This document shows positions 10,867 through 22,638 of a stretch of 64,000 bases of DNA, piece by piece. The notes under the pieces are model-generated. The model ran no database searches, was not told the origin of the DNA, and was given only the letters and a program-made list of their open reading frames with translations. Each line of letters opens with the position of its first letter. The first letter of the stretch is position 1. Source of the stretch: Gambelia wislizenii (lineage: Eukaryota > Chordata > Lepidosauria > Squamata > Crotaphytidae); assembly GCA_030847615.1 (NCBI GenBank), contig JAUMIR010000004.1, forward strand, positions 86,211,001 to 86,275,000, read 5' to 3'. The position numbers and the translations under genes are program-made.

Positions 10867-12279
10867 GGTGTGTGTCTGGACAGTTTTTTTGCTTTGTGTA
10901 GACAAGCCATTGGTGACAAAAACAATAAAACATAGGAAATTGCAGAGTCATAAAGAATTACACCTGTCTTTCTCTGAGCAGAATGTCAAGGAACTAGCAT
11001 AGCTGCTACTGTACTCTGGAAAGTAGTTTGTAACTTTTATGAACAACCCCTTAGCTCTTTTGGAATCCTCAGGCCCAGTTCTGTTTGAGTGGGAAATGGC
11101 TTTTAAAAAAAAGTGAATGCAGACTTGACCCACAAATATGGTTTGAAACTGAAATCATGATTAGAAACTTGTTTATCAATCATGATTGAAAGCTCATTTG
11201 TAAAACAGTTTGGAATAATTGTGGTTTCTAGTTGCTTTTAAATTCATTGTGGCCTACAGGTTTTAGAATAACAGGCATGCACTTGGAAGAAAAGAGCTAG
11301 GTTCACTTAGTCATAAAATGCACTGATCTTGGGCTTTTGTGAAATATGATCATGTACACCAACCTAAGCTCTTGGAAGAAGGGCTTGATAAAAAAAGAAA
11401 AGAGAATGAATGAGATGGAATGCCTAGAAAGGAAACGGATGACTTCCTTGCTAAGCAACATTAACTTTTTGTAGGATTTCTGCAGGGTGCCTTATGTGGA
11501 ATGGTTCTACATCTGCTGTATCCAAATATTTAAATCCATTGCTTTTAAATTATAAGGTGACTGTATAGATTCTTAACATTCTTAATTTTCCCACCCCACT
11601 TGCCTTACCTTTCAATTCTTGGAAGCCTATATTTTAACTACTTCTGAAAACTAAGAAAAGGAATCTGATCATTTATTGCCTCGTTTCTGTACAAAATGGC
11701 ATTTGACTAAGCAGGCGGTCACAGCATGATGCAAACTGTGCATTGGTTCCTCAAATACCTGCAAAATATATGTTGTGGCCAAGTACATAAGCTGAATTTT
11801 TCTCTTCTATGATTATTAATTTAAACCATTCAAAGAGTTTGAATTTATTTATGTTTTGTTTTTGGATAGCAGTGGAAAACTATCGATATAGGTGAATTGG
11901 CAAATAGCTCGGCAGTAGATCAGTCCATAATTTATAAAATAGTAGACATCAGTTTTTAAACATTCATAATTTGCTACTCTGTTATTTCTCTCCTTGTCGC
12001 TGATTTTTGTAAACATTGTCACTTTATCTACTTCATTTGACGAATCAAAAGAGATTTCTTTTATACTCTGGATTCAGACACTGAATACTATTGTGTTGAG
12101 AGACAGAAGAATAGGAAGACTTCCACAATTCCAAGTGTCACAAGTGAGTGTCCTTGTCCTTCTGGTGAGGTCCCCTGAGCAGCATGACATAGGAGATCTC
12201 TTCTACCAATTTGCAAAAAGGAGTAGGGGAAGTGTTTCATCTGGTGTATGTTTTTGTCCAGTAGTGGGTTCTCATTTCA
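10867..12279. other. Non-coding stretch, no gene seen
   Basis: AT-rich DNA, with no credible coding frame and no repeat I recognise until L2-like sequence begins near 12280. Confidence 0.5.
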
Positions 12280-13705
12280 GACCGATTTCAGACCTGATTA
12301 TGGGACAGAGACGGCTTTGGTCACCTTGATAGATGACCTATGCAGGTAACTGGGGGAATGTGTCCCGATTGGTTCTGCTGTACCCTCAGCAGCTTTTGAT
12401 ATTATCAACTATGGTATCCTTCTGAGTCGCCGCTCTGGGATGGGGCTTGGAGGTACTGTTCTACAGTGGTGCCACTCTTTCCTGGGGGCGCTCTTCGAGG
12501 GTAGTGCTGGGGGATTCCTGCTCCACTCCTTGGCCATTGGCCTGTGGAGTCCCTCAAGGGTCATTCTTGTCCCCTATGCCATTTAACATCTATATGAAAC
12601 CTCTGAGAAAGGTTGTGCATAGTTTTTGGAGTCAGGTGTTGATACACAGTTCTGTTATGCTTTTCCACCTAATTCTAAGGAAGCTGTTCCTGTGCTAAAC
12701 CAGTGTTTGGCAGCTGTAATGGACTAGATGAGGGCAAACAAACTGAAATTTACTCCAAACAAGACAGAGGTGCTCCTCATTATTTGAACAACAGATCTGG
12801 GAATAGAGATTCAGCCTGTGTAAGAAGGGGGTAACACTTCTGTATTTGCAGGTTTGCAGTTTGGGAGTACTCCTGGCTTCAGCTCTTGAGTTGGGAGGCC
12901 CAGGTGTCACAGCGACCAGGAGTGCTTTTGTACAGTTAAAGCTAGTGTGTCAACTGTGCCCGTTCCTAGAGAGGTTGGATCTGGTCACAGTGGTACATGC
13001 CTTGCTTACATCCCATTTGGATTACAGTACAGTAATGCACTCTACATGGGGTTGCCTTTGAAAAGTGCCCAGCAACTTCAGTTGGCCCAAAGAACAGCAG
13101 TCAGGTTGTTAATTGGGGCTAGCTAAAGGGAGCTCACAACTCTCTTGTTGCCACAGCTCTGTTGGCTGCCAGTCTGTTTCCTGGCACAATCCTAAGTGCT
13201 GTTTTTGACCTATAAAGCCCTATATGGCTTGGGTCCAGGTTATTTGAAGGACAGTATCTCCCTTTATCAGCCCATTAGAGCTCTTAGATCATCTGGACAG
13301 GCCCTTCTCTCTGTCCCACCACTCTCTCAGGCTTGTTTGGTGAGAACAAGGGAGAAGGTCTTCTCAGTGGCTGCTCCTACACTTTGGAGCCCCCTCCCTA
13401 GAGAGACCAGGATGGCCCCTTCTCTGCTTTCCTTTTGCCAACAGGTAAAAATATCCTTGTGTCATCAGTCATTTATAATCTGATGGGGATTGGGCTTTTA
13501 AGTGCTGTGTGATTTGGATTTTAAGGTGTGTATAGTTTTAATGTATTTTAATATTTTTAATGTTTTTAACTCTTTGATTTGTTTAATTTTTAAAATTTAA
13601 TATTTATATTTTTGATGTTTGTTTTAATTTGCATTGTTTTAAACTCACTGTTAGCCACCTTGATTGAGTCCTATATTGGAAGAAAGGTGGAATAGAAATA
13701 AATAA
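12280..13705 (+). mobile_element. L2 LINE fragment, sense, heavily decayed
   Basis: Translating in pieces across shifting frames gives L2 reverse-transcriptase blocks: SAVPSAAFDIINYGILL (12375-12425), PQGSFLSPMPFNIYMKPL (12550-12610), then the C-terminal LTYKALYGLGPGYLKDSISL (13203-13262) and FSVAAPTLWSPLPRE. It closes with an L2-like 3' end at 13640-13705 (GTTAGCCACCTTGATTG, then AGAAATAAATAA). Many frameshifts and stops mark an old copy. It aligns region by region with the better-preserved antisense L2 at 59325-62170. Confidence 0.8.
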
Positions 13706-15853
13706 TATGTTTGGTGTCATATGACAGCTTTCTTCCTCCAGTATCTATGGATTGCATAGAGGAATTGGAGTGAAGAGAGTTTAGTGCCAGGCACAAATTA
13801 TGACTGGGTAGTAAGTGGGTAGTAAGTCAAGATAAAATTTGTGAACATACCTACAGATTCCTTTTGTTGATCCAAATCAGAATGGAACCCTTTCTGTTGA
13901 AGGTCATATTCAACAGGAGGTAAACTTATGTACATCTGCATGCTGATGGTAAATGGACTTGAAGGTAAAAGGGGATAGGGCCACCCTTTCTTTATCTGCC
14001 ATCCCATTTTTTTCTTCCCTTCCCAAGCTGCTGGAAGAGAGATATATTGTTTATGCTAAAATTTTGAATTTATCTCTTGCAGAAGTGTTTTCCATCTCTA
14101 TTGATGCATCTGTTTTGGCTTTCCCCTTTGAAGTCCTCCCACCCCCATTCAATCAGGACAAGAACCACAGGTTGCCCAGCCCAATTTAAATGCTATCACA
14201 CCCAGAAGAAGAACCTTGGTATTGTATTTTATCTAAAGTCTAGTTCACACAAATAAATGACAAGCGCTGTCATTTCTGAGGCCAGTGGCTTGAAAAGAGC
14301 AGCCGTGATTCTAAAAATGCTGTGCCTTGCTTTCACACAGTTTTCTGTATGCAGTGAGCTACTGTGTATGGGATTGTACAAACAAAAGAAAATCCAGCTT
14401 TTTATCAGAATTTCCTCTGTGCTGAGTTAGGTAGCATAAGAAGGTCCTATCTTCATTTGCTTGGCAAATAAATACTGTTAAAGTAAAAAGTTAATTGACT
14501 TGTAAGCAAGAAATCTGTGTACTATTTAATCTTAGAGGAATTACCCAATTAACATGTTCCCCAAAGTCTGTCTTAATGTATTGCTCAGCTAGCAATATTT
14601 TTAGCAAACTTGGTCTCCAAGGCATTGCATCCAAATCTTTCTCTTTAGTAATTCTTCCAGCAAAACCTTGCTTGTTTCAGTGCAATTAGAATAATTCACA
14701 GCACTGTTCTAGGCTCTTCTGCACAGGCCCCTGACTTTTTTTTTTCCAAAGGAGGAATCAGGCTTCATTCTAGATATGTAGCATTTTGGAGCTTAGGTAG
14801 TGGGAGCTTAGGCATCAATTAGTAGGACAAGCCATAGGACAGATAAGGAAAGCGCCCAAGTTATAGCAGGGTAAATACTGAACTGTTTGCAGATTTAACA
14901 GCAAGTTGAGATGGGGGAAGGAGCAGAGGATGGCTTTTTTAACCACCATGCGAGAGGGCAGATCTCTTTTGCCCTTTACTGGTTGGCAGAGGCTGTGCCA
15001 TCCATTTCCTGCAGTGTCTAGAATCAAAGACTGGCTTTGTTTTCCTGTGTAGACCTTCTAAAGGGTTATTGTTTGCTTTTACCATCATGTCAAAGGAGAG
15101 TGAGCTTTGGCATTTACCATATCAGCCAGAAAGATTTTACCATGTTTCTATAACACCAGGGACAGTGGATTGGCCCTACTGCTATTCCAGGTCTCTAATC
15201 TTTATGAACTAAGATGGGACAGAGTCCTTTTTTTGTTGTAAAATCTAGACAGAACTAGACTTACAGTGTGGGCATTCTGTGGCATTGTCATCTGAACAGA
15301 TACAAATAGCGTCTGAAATTCCTCTCATTTGCTACTGTGCAGGGGGTTTTTTTCTTCTAAAAAAGAAAAAGGTCAGGCAGAAAAATTGATGCAACAAATC
15401 TGCTGATTTTTTTCCACTGAGATACTTCCTTCTGATATTAACCCCCCCCTCTAAATCCAATTGCTAGTCTCAACTAGAGTAAATTCATTGAATCAACAGG
15501 ATTTTCATAAGTGTTTGCTTACTATTCAGGTGGTGTACTCTAGGTTGGGAATAGGAATAGGACCAGGCTAATATATTCTGTAGCTTTTTAGCAAATTGGA
15601 ATGCAGCAAAGCAGAAGTGATGTGTTCTCCTTGTCAGTAGGTTGCCCGTATTACATAGGGGTCAGGAAATGCCCCTTGTTGCAAGAAACGCAGTTTGTAC
15701 CTAATCCATAGTACAGGTACATCTTACTTTTCACTGGGGCCAGAAAGTACCCAGCTCAAACAATACAAATAATTTGATCTCAGTTCATGAGGGCTTTGAT
15801 CTTAATTCATGAGGGCTGGAAGGGGTTAAAATCTCATTTGAAATGTGGTGGTG
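13706..15853. other. Non-coding stretch with a small tandem duplication
   Basis: No credible gene. A 22-nt unit ending GTTCATGAGGGCT is tandemly duplicated with two differences at about 15775-15818. T and C homopolymer runs occur near 14738 and 15441. Confidence 0.5.
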
Positions 15854-17215
15854 GAATCATAGAATCATAGAATCATAGAATTGCAGAGTTGGAAGAGACC
15901 ACGAGGGCCATCCAGTCCAACCCCCCTGCCATGCAGGAATACACAATCAAAGCATCCCCGACAGATGGCCATCCAGCCTCTGTTTAAAGACCTCCAAGGA
16001 AGGAGACCCCACCACGCTCCGAGGGAGTGTGTTCCACTGCCGAACAGCTCTTACTGTCAAAAAGTTCCTCCTCATGTTGAGGTGGAATCTCTGTTCCTGG
16101 AGCTTGCACCCATTGCTCCGTGTTCCAGTCTCTGGAGCAGCAGAAAACAAGCCTGCTCCATCCTCAGCGTGACATCCCTTCAAATACTTAAACAGGGCTA
16201 TCATATCACCTCTAAACCGTCTTTTTTCCAGGCTAAACATACCCAGCTCCCTAAGTCTCTCCTCATAAGGCATTGTTTCCAGACCTTTCACCATTTTAGT
16301 TGCCCTTCTCTGGACACGCTCCAATTTGTCAATATCCTTTCTGAATTGTGGTGCCCAGAACTGGACACAGTATTCTAAGTGAGGTCTGACCAAGGCAGAA
16401 TAGAGTGGCACTATTACTTCCCTTGATCTAGACACTATACTTCTATTGATGCAGCCCAAAATTGCATTGGCCTTTTTAGCTGCTGCATCACACTGTTGGC
16501 TCATGTTCAACTTGTGGTCTACTAGGACTCCTAGATCCCTTTCGCACGTAGTCTCATTCAGCCAGGTCTCTCCCATCCTATATTTATGCATTTCATTTTT
16601 CCGCCCTAAATGCAGTACTTTACATTTCTCCGTATTGAATTTCATTTTGTTAGCTTTGGCCCAGCTCTCCAGTCTATCCAGGTCATTCTGAATTTTGATC
16701 CTGTCCTCTAGGGTATTAGCTACTCCTCCCAATTTGGTGTCATCTGCAAATTTGATAAGTATGCCCCTAATTCCCTCATCTAAGTCATTGATAAAGATGT
16801 TGAATAGCACTGGGCCCAGGACAGAACCCTGTGGCACCCCACTGGTCACATCTTTCCAAGACGAAGAGGAGCCACTGCTGAGCACCCTTTGGGTTCGGCC
16901 GGTCAACCAATTACAAATCCATTGAACAGTTAACTTGTCTAGCCCACATTCTACAAGCTTGTTTGCAAGAATGTCATGGGGAACCTTGTCAAAGGCCTTA
17001 CTGAAATCAAGGTATGCAATGTCCACAGCATTCCCTTCATCTACCAAGCTGGTAACTTTATCAAAAAAAGAGATCAGATTAGTCTGGCATGACTTGTTTC
17101 TCTGAAACCCATGCTGACTTTTTGTGATTATGGCATTGCCTTCTAAATGTTCACAGACTCTCTGTTTAATGATCTGTTCTAGAATCTTCCCTAGAGGAAG
17201 AGAGGTCTGCAGGTA
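15854..17215 (-). mobile_element. CR1 LINE, 5'-truncated, antisense
   Basis: The longest CR1 copy in the window. The low-coordinate end has three GAATCATA tail units (15854-15885). Upstream is the CR1 3' end and ORF2 reading leftwards. Similarity stops near 17215 at the beginning of the RT fingers (LPLGKILEQII), so the copy lacks endonuclease and ORF1. The RT frame is open throughout. Confidence 0.92.
15947..17215 (-). pseudogene. CR1 reverse transcriptase, C-terminal part, open but truncated
   Basis: An open frame of 456 codons runs 17317-15947; about the last 420 codons are CR1 ORF2. Motifs in order: GKILEQII (residue about 43), AYLDFSKAFDKVPHD (101-115, first catalytic Asp), SGVPQGSVLGP (159-169), KFADDTKLGG (189-198, catalytic FADD), VQRRATKMVKGLE and the C-terminal LKYLKG-like block. 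The protein would copy CR1 RNA at a nicked chromosomal target, but the missing N-terminal endonuclease and the lack of a 5' promoter make this a dead-on-arrival insertion. The first about 35 codons are flanking sequence, not CR1. Preservation of the frame indicates a fairly young insertion. Confidence 0.9.
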
Positions 17216-18084
17216 CCAGGGGCTGCCAAAAAGATAAATAATGTTCATGTTCATCATTTGGTAGGAAGATGCATACATTTCACTATTTGAGAACTGAACA
17301 AATTTATTAGAAGACACTAAAAAGAAGTATAGTTGGGATAAACTCTGTACTGTATCCTGGTAAGATACAGTATTGTATTACTTTGAAGCAGGGACTGGAT
17401 CCCAAAATCATTGCTTGTCTCTAGTGGGTTCCCAATAACAAACCCACAATATATATATTTTTAAAATGGATTCTTCTATATTTATAATACTTGACCTGAA
17501 GCATCAGACACTTGTGGAAAGTCTTTTTAATATTCAGTGATTGGCTGTATGTTTGAAAGTATAGAGGATTCGACTTTTCAGATGTGTATACAAATTTGTT
17601 TTATCATGATTTATGTGCAGAATTGAAAAGACAAACTTCTTGTACACAACATTTTTTTTAAAAAAATGATTGAAATAGTGTTTAAGTTAGTTAAAATCAA
17701 TAATTTTTATCCATTCTGGGCTACTCAATACAAACTGAGGATATCATCAAAAATTAGGGCTGCCAGCTAAATTTGGTTGTAGTCTTTACATAATCCACAG
17801 TTTTTTTCTTTGCAAAATGTAAGACACAATTGGAGTTTTCAGGAGACCAATTTGAGGAGGACTTGGATTTGCTCCACCCCCTTCTCCTTCATTAATTTAA
17901 CATGACAACTCAGACTGTTTCTACTTTTTTCCATACCTACCAATATACAGTAATCAGGAGAAGACTGAATTATCTCCCACTGCAAATTGGATACAAGAGC
18001 TAAAATCCTGCCTGAAGCCTGTGAAGTTTCATGCCTCCCACCCCACAATCCCAGCAGTTGCCAATTTCTATCTCCTTTAAAACA

Positions 18085-18086
<2 letters not shown>
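17216..18086. other. Non-coding, no gene seen
   Basis: AT-rich sequence, with no credible coding frame or named repeat. Confidence 0.5.
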
Positions 18087-18129
<43 letters not shown>

Positions 18130-18131
18130 TC
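18087..18131. repeat. (CTTT)n microsatellite
   Basis: About eleven uninterrupted CTTT units. Confidence 0.97.
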
Positions 18132-18362
18132 CACTGCGGAAATTGTTTAAACTTTTGTAGAACTGCTTTACATTGCTTCTCTTTCATTTGGAGAGCAGGT
18201 GTCATATATGGTGCTGGGAATAGTTCCCATTGTGAATCTTGGTGGAAGGGAGGAAATACACCTCTGAAAGCCATGGAAAGGGGGATTATAAAGTGCAGTA
18301 GAAAGCTGAAAGTTGGAAAGGAAAACCACTCTCAACCTGTGTGGTGATCATCCATTCTGCTG

Positions 18363-18480
18363 GGTCAGTGGTGGGAGCCATGCAGCCCTCTAGACTTTAT
18401 TGGACTGCAAGTCCCATCAACCATCACAGTCAATGATGAGTAAAGGTGGGAATTGCATTGCAACAACATCTGGATGGGCA
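18363..18480. mobile_element. Short palindromic MITE, relic
   Basis: Left arm CAGCCCTCTAGACTTTATTG...GACTGCAAGTCCCATC and right arm GGGAATTGCATTGCAACAACATCTGG are imperfect complements. The arrangement (CATCTGGAGGG...TTGTAGTCCAAAAC type) is that of a very common squamate palindromic repeat also seen at 29235, 37780, 38478 and around 45818/52113. It may be hAT-related; the class is uncertain. Confidence 0.55.
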
Positions 18481-19616
18481 CAAGTCACACACCCTGATCT
18501 AGCGATTTCAAGAGAATGTAGAAGGCCACATGAAATGATAAATGTGTGATTCATGTTAGAATCTGCCAGTCTTTCTCTTTATATAAAAAGTACTATGTTT
18601 GTGAATTGCATCAGGGTCACTGCATTGAGAAGTTTTTTAAAAATCCCATTCCGATCTGGGCTGGTTTCTCAGCTGAATGCTCTGAAGATACTTGACCTTT
18701 TGGGAAAAGTGCAGCTTCATACAGTAGCGAAAGGCCTAACCCCCTTACTCCTGTTGTTTTGGTCCTTGTCCAGTTTGGGGGCCTCCAGAACACCTTTATT
18801 TTTTAAAGGAAAAGAAAATAGGTTTTGTTTAATTTGACCCTTAAGTAGCACAATATTTCAGATAGAACCTTAGCTGAAGACCGAGGGAGGGAACCTGGGA
18901 GGAGCTTTCCATGCACACTGTGCACCACCTACTGGAACAGTTGACTGCAGCAGCTTAGCGACTTGAGTCACATTGCTCCTTCACTCCAGAGTGAGGCAGA
19001 CAGAAAGCTGCATTCTTTTCTCTCTCCCAGGCACCAGACCTAATTGTACTGTTGCCCAGGGTGACCAGGGAATTGCAGTTTGCATCACTGAAGATGGGAT
19101 GGTATCACTGGGCTGTTGACAGGGCAGACAAATAGTATTTGTACGGATGGGGACTTCCAGATTTTGGGAGTAGGGTTGGTGGAAGATAATCATGGTGTGT
19201 GTGTTTGCGTTTGTATGTGTGTGTGCAAAGTGCAGAAATCTTTTGTTTCCAGATCACTGTGCATTCACTCATACTCTCAAGCCTTGAATAGATGCTGCCT
19301 TTACTTTTAGAAAGTAAAGCTTTTATGTTGCTAGAAGTGCTAGGAACCACTCACATTTATACCTCAAAATACAGCACATTTATACTTGAAGCTACTTGAA
19401 ACATTTCATCAGACCTTTCATGTACCACCCTGCTTATGCTTATGATCTCAGTCTACAGCGTACATCCTTTTCTCAAGCCCTATGCATCTGTTGACTGTTC
19501 CAGCAGATCTATAATGCAGAAGAGGTACTGTATTAGGAAACATTCTCCATAAACAAGCATTTTTGTACATACGATAGTACATTTGGAGTCTTTATTGAGT
19601 GCTATGCAGACATGTG
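18481..19616. other. Non-coding, no gene seen
   Basis: Contains an interrupted TG run at 19193-19225. No credible coding frame. The sequence directly left of DIRS copy A ends at GACATGTG. Confidence 0.5.
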
Positions 19617-19770
19617 ATTCTCTGAGGGAGGGGTGATGCGGTTCCTTTACATCTGGGTTTCGTCAGTCACCGCCCAGGTGTAGCAGGAAGTTACATTAAG
19701 CCTCTTCATATTCAAATTTCTTTGTCTTCATCTCCTCCATCCTGGAGCCACGAGGCCAGTTCTAACTTCC
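19617..19770. repeat. Left inverted terminal repeat, DIRS copy A
   Basis: The reverse complement of 25829-25968 with essentially no mismatch, ending inside ACTGGCCTCGTGG / CCACGAGGCCAGT. It lacks the 35-nt outer extension present on the right repeat, the usual DIRS asymmetry. Confidence 0.93.
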
Positions 19771-20047
19771 TGCTTCGCCCAGTAGGTAGCTGAGAAATCT
19801 CCTCCGTCTGGAATTTCTATCTCCACCTTTATTCTTTTTACTTTCTTGTTCCTTTACCTACCTTTTTCCTTCTCCAGGCATTGCTGCTTTTCAGCCCTTG
19901 CCTTTCTCCTTTTGAATTTCCCGCCTATTTAAAAAAAAAAAATCCTCTCCTCTCTCCGCGCGGCTGCTCAGTCGGCTCCAGCCTGCTCCTCCTCTCTCTC
20001 TTCCCCCCTCCCACCTCTCTCCTTACTGTTTTCTTTTCTCCGAGGCC

Positions 20048-22638
20048 ATGCAGGCCCAGGAGATTCCCCAGCAGGCGGGGAAGGACTCCGGAGTGGCCGG
20101 GGATGCGATTCTCGACCGCGGCCACTCCGAGGACGCGGAGAGCGCTGCTGAGGGAGCCGCGGTCGCCATTGCTGCCGCTGCCGGCTCCCATGTGGGCGTC
20201 CCTCAGAGGGACGCGGCCCGGAAGGCACACCAGGCCATCGTGACTGGGAAAGCCTCCGATGGCCAAGCAGCAGCCAAGCCACGGAAGAGGCCAGCACAGC
20301 CCAGGAAGAAGCTGGCCTCCGATGCCTCCAGCGGGACCGCGATGGAACCTCCGGCCCTATGGAGTGCTTGGCACGCGCCAGGTGCCTGCTGCCAGGACTG
20401 GCCAGGGGCAGGAGCCCCTAGGAAGGTACAAGGGGCCCTTGGGGGGAGCGGGGACGAACTGCCCCTTCCCCCACGCATCGTGCCCTCCCTGCTTTTGGGG
20501 ACGGCACGTATTCTACCCCCCTGGAGGCCAAACGGAGCGCAGGAGGGGGAAGGGGAGAGCGAGGACTCGCGCTCCCATGCGGAGCCCTCACCATCCACCG
20601 GGCCCCAAGCAACCGCCGCAGCTGCCTCGGGGGAGGGGGGCACACCGCATGGGGAACCCCATTCGCTGTCTGACCCCACTCCAGGAAGCAGCCAGGCCCT
20701 ACCCCAACCGAGCCAACCACCACAAAGCCTGGGCATGGAGGAGCAGGCCTTACAGGCCCCAACTCCTCAAGCACCCCCCCCCCACAGGCCCTGGCCTCCC
20801 AACCTCCACTCCTCCCGATCTTGCCTGCCCAGGTGCCACCCCAGCAACACCAGCTGCCCTTGGTGCTCCAACCAATGCCTCAGCAGGCAGTACCTATCCA
20901 GGCGCAGCAACCGTTGGTTTACCAGGCCCTGCCGCCACAGGGGCCGGTGAACCAGACCCTGGGCTTGGGTAACCAAAATCAGGTTTTCCTCCCACCAGTG
21001 GTCCAGCCTCAGCCTATGCAGGCGGTGGGTTTTCAGGCACAGCCCTACCAGGCCCCAGTCCTTCAGGCCCCGCCTCTCCAGGCACCCACGGGCCATACCA
21101 GCCAAAACCACCATGGCATCCCAGTGTTTTACGATCACTCTAGCGGGGAAGAGTCCGACATCGAGGGGTTGGCCGCTCACCCACCCAAGGCCAGGGGAGC
21201 TAGACCCACACAGCGGGGGGGTCGTAGAAAGCGTAAGGGCGCCATTAAGGCAGCCCTACAGCTACTCTCAAAGGCATTGCTCTCAGACGAGGATTCGTCA
21301 GAAGAGCCTGGCACGAGCGCCTCAACCTCGGGGGTTCCCCCTAAGGACCAGGCGAACAACGCGCAGTCCCAGCAGCCAGCAGGACCGGGCAAGGCAAAAG
21401 CTAAGTCCGCGTCCAAGGGCCCTAGAGACCCATTAAGAGGCACAGATGTCCTGGCCAAGAAGAGGAAGGATCCTCCCTCCACCCACTCTTCTGCAGAGTC
21501 CCTACCTCCCTCGGATGAGGAGCGCGCCCTCACCGACGTCGTCAGGGCGTCTGGGACCCACGACGATGTAATCCTAACCGACAAGGAAGAAGGAGAAATC
21601 TCTGATTCCGAGTTTGCAGACCAGGACCAATCGGATCGCCTTTTCCAAGGAGAGTGGTATGTTCCCCTCCTTACTAGGGTGATGGCAACACTAGAAATTA
21701 CTCCTACAGACACAGACCAAGCTCCATCGACATCGTCGTCCAACGAGAAGGTCGCTGCAGTAATGCGCACCTCACGCCCAAAGAAGCCGGAGCTTCCCTT
21801 CCCAGAGGCCTTCTGGTCCCTGGTAACTGACGAATGGGAAAAACCCTCAATGGGAAGGCGGGGCACCACTGTGGCTCAGAAATATTACAACACCACTCAA
21901 CGCTTTCTGGACCTCCTAAAGCCCCCAGTGGTCGACAATCCTGTCGCGTCCCTCGTCTCCAATTGTCTGGCTCCTAAGGAAGGAGAGGGCTCTCTCCGGG
22001 ACCCAGACGAAAAAAGAACCGACGCAGCCATCAAGAAGGCCCACGACTCCGCGGCATGCGGGGTCAGATCCACGCTGGCAATATCGCTTTTTTCCAGAGC
22101 GGCGATAGTGTGGCTGCAAGAGCTCATGGAGATCCAGGAGCTCGATCCAAACGTGCTGCACAAGTCTCTGCTTAGATTCCTGCGTACCTTCTTCTTCATA
22201 GCCGACGCGGCACAGGACGCCATGATTTTTTCCGCCCGTGCGATCGGGGCCCTCACGCTGGCCAGGAGATCAGTCTGGCTAAAGCACTGGCAGGTGGATA
22301 CTCCTACCAGGGCAGCATTGGCCTCAGCGGCCTTTAAGGGCCTTAAACTGTTTGGGGAAGAGGCCCTAAAAGGTATCCTAGTCGAGACAAAGGACAAAAA
22401 GTTGGCCATGCCCTCCACACTCAAGAAGCCAGACAAGAAGAGCGGCAGACGACCCTTTCAGACTTCTCGTCCCTTTCGTTCCTTTCGGGGATTCGGGAAG
22501 CAGCGAAACTACAACTCCTTTCGCCCACCATGGGTTAAGCCAAACTACGTCATCAGACAGAACACTGGACCGCAGCCCAACAACAGCAGAAGGGGAGGCT
22601 CCAACGCCCAGCGTGGAGGCTCGCGACAACAATCCTGA
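20048..22638 (+). pseudogene. DIRS ORF1 (gag-like), copy A, frame change at a C-tract
   Basis: The likely start is the ATG at 20048 in frame 2; that frame runs through a Gln/Pro/Ala-rich N-terminal part. After a 10-nt C run (20774-20783) the reading continues in frame 1 and stays open to the stop at 22636-22638. The downstream 600 codons match ORF1 of copy B: shared blocks are KEEGEISDSE, DRLFQGEW, LVSNCLAPKEGEG, IADAAQDA, KLFGEEALKGILVETKDKK, and a basic RG-rich tail ending GGSRQQS. No CCHC zinc knuckle is seen; the arginine/glycine tail may bind nucleic acid. The role is inferred (structural particle protein) from its position as the first ORF. A one-base indel or an assembly error in the homopolymer would explain the break. 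Confidence 0.75.

Noticed and set aside
18087..18131. CTTT array considered as a CRISPR-like or regulatory array
   Set aside because: Uninterrupted 4-nt units without spacers: a simple microsatellite.
20259..20972. Third-frame open frame of 237 codons in the ORF1 region of copy A
   Set aside because: Pro/Gly/Arg-rich translation of GC-rich DNA. The frame from 20048 and the frame after the C-tract fit ORF1 better.
21177..21869. Minus-strand open frame of 230 codons, and similar ones at 47202-47813 and 50403-51176
   Set aside because: Antisense to conserved DIRS ORF1 or recombinase coding sequence; no domain and no conservation of their own.
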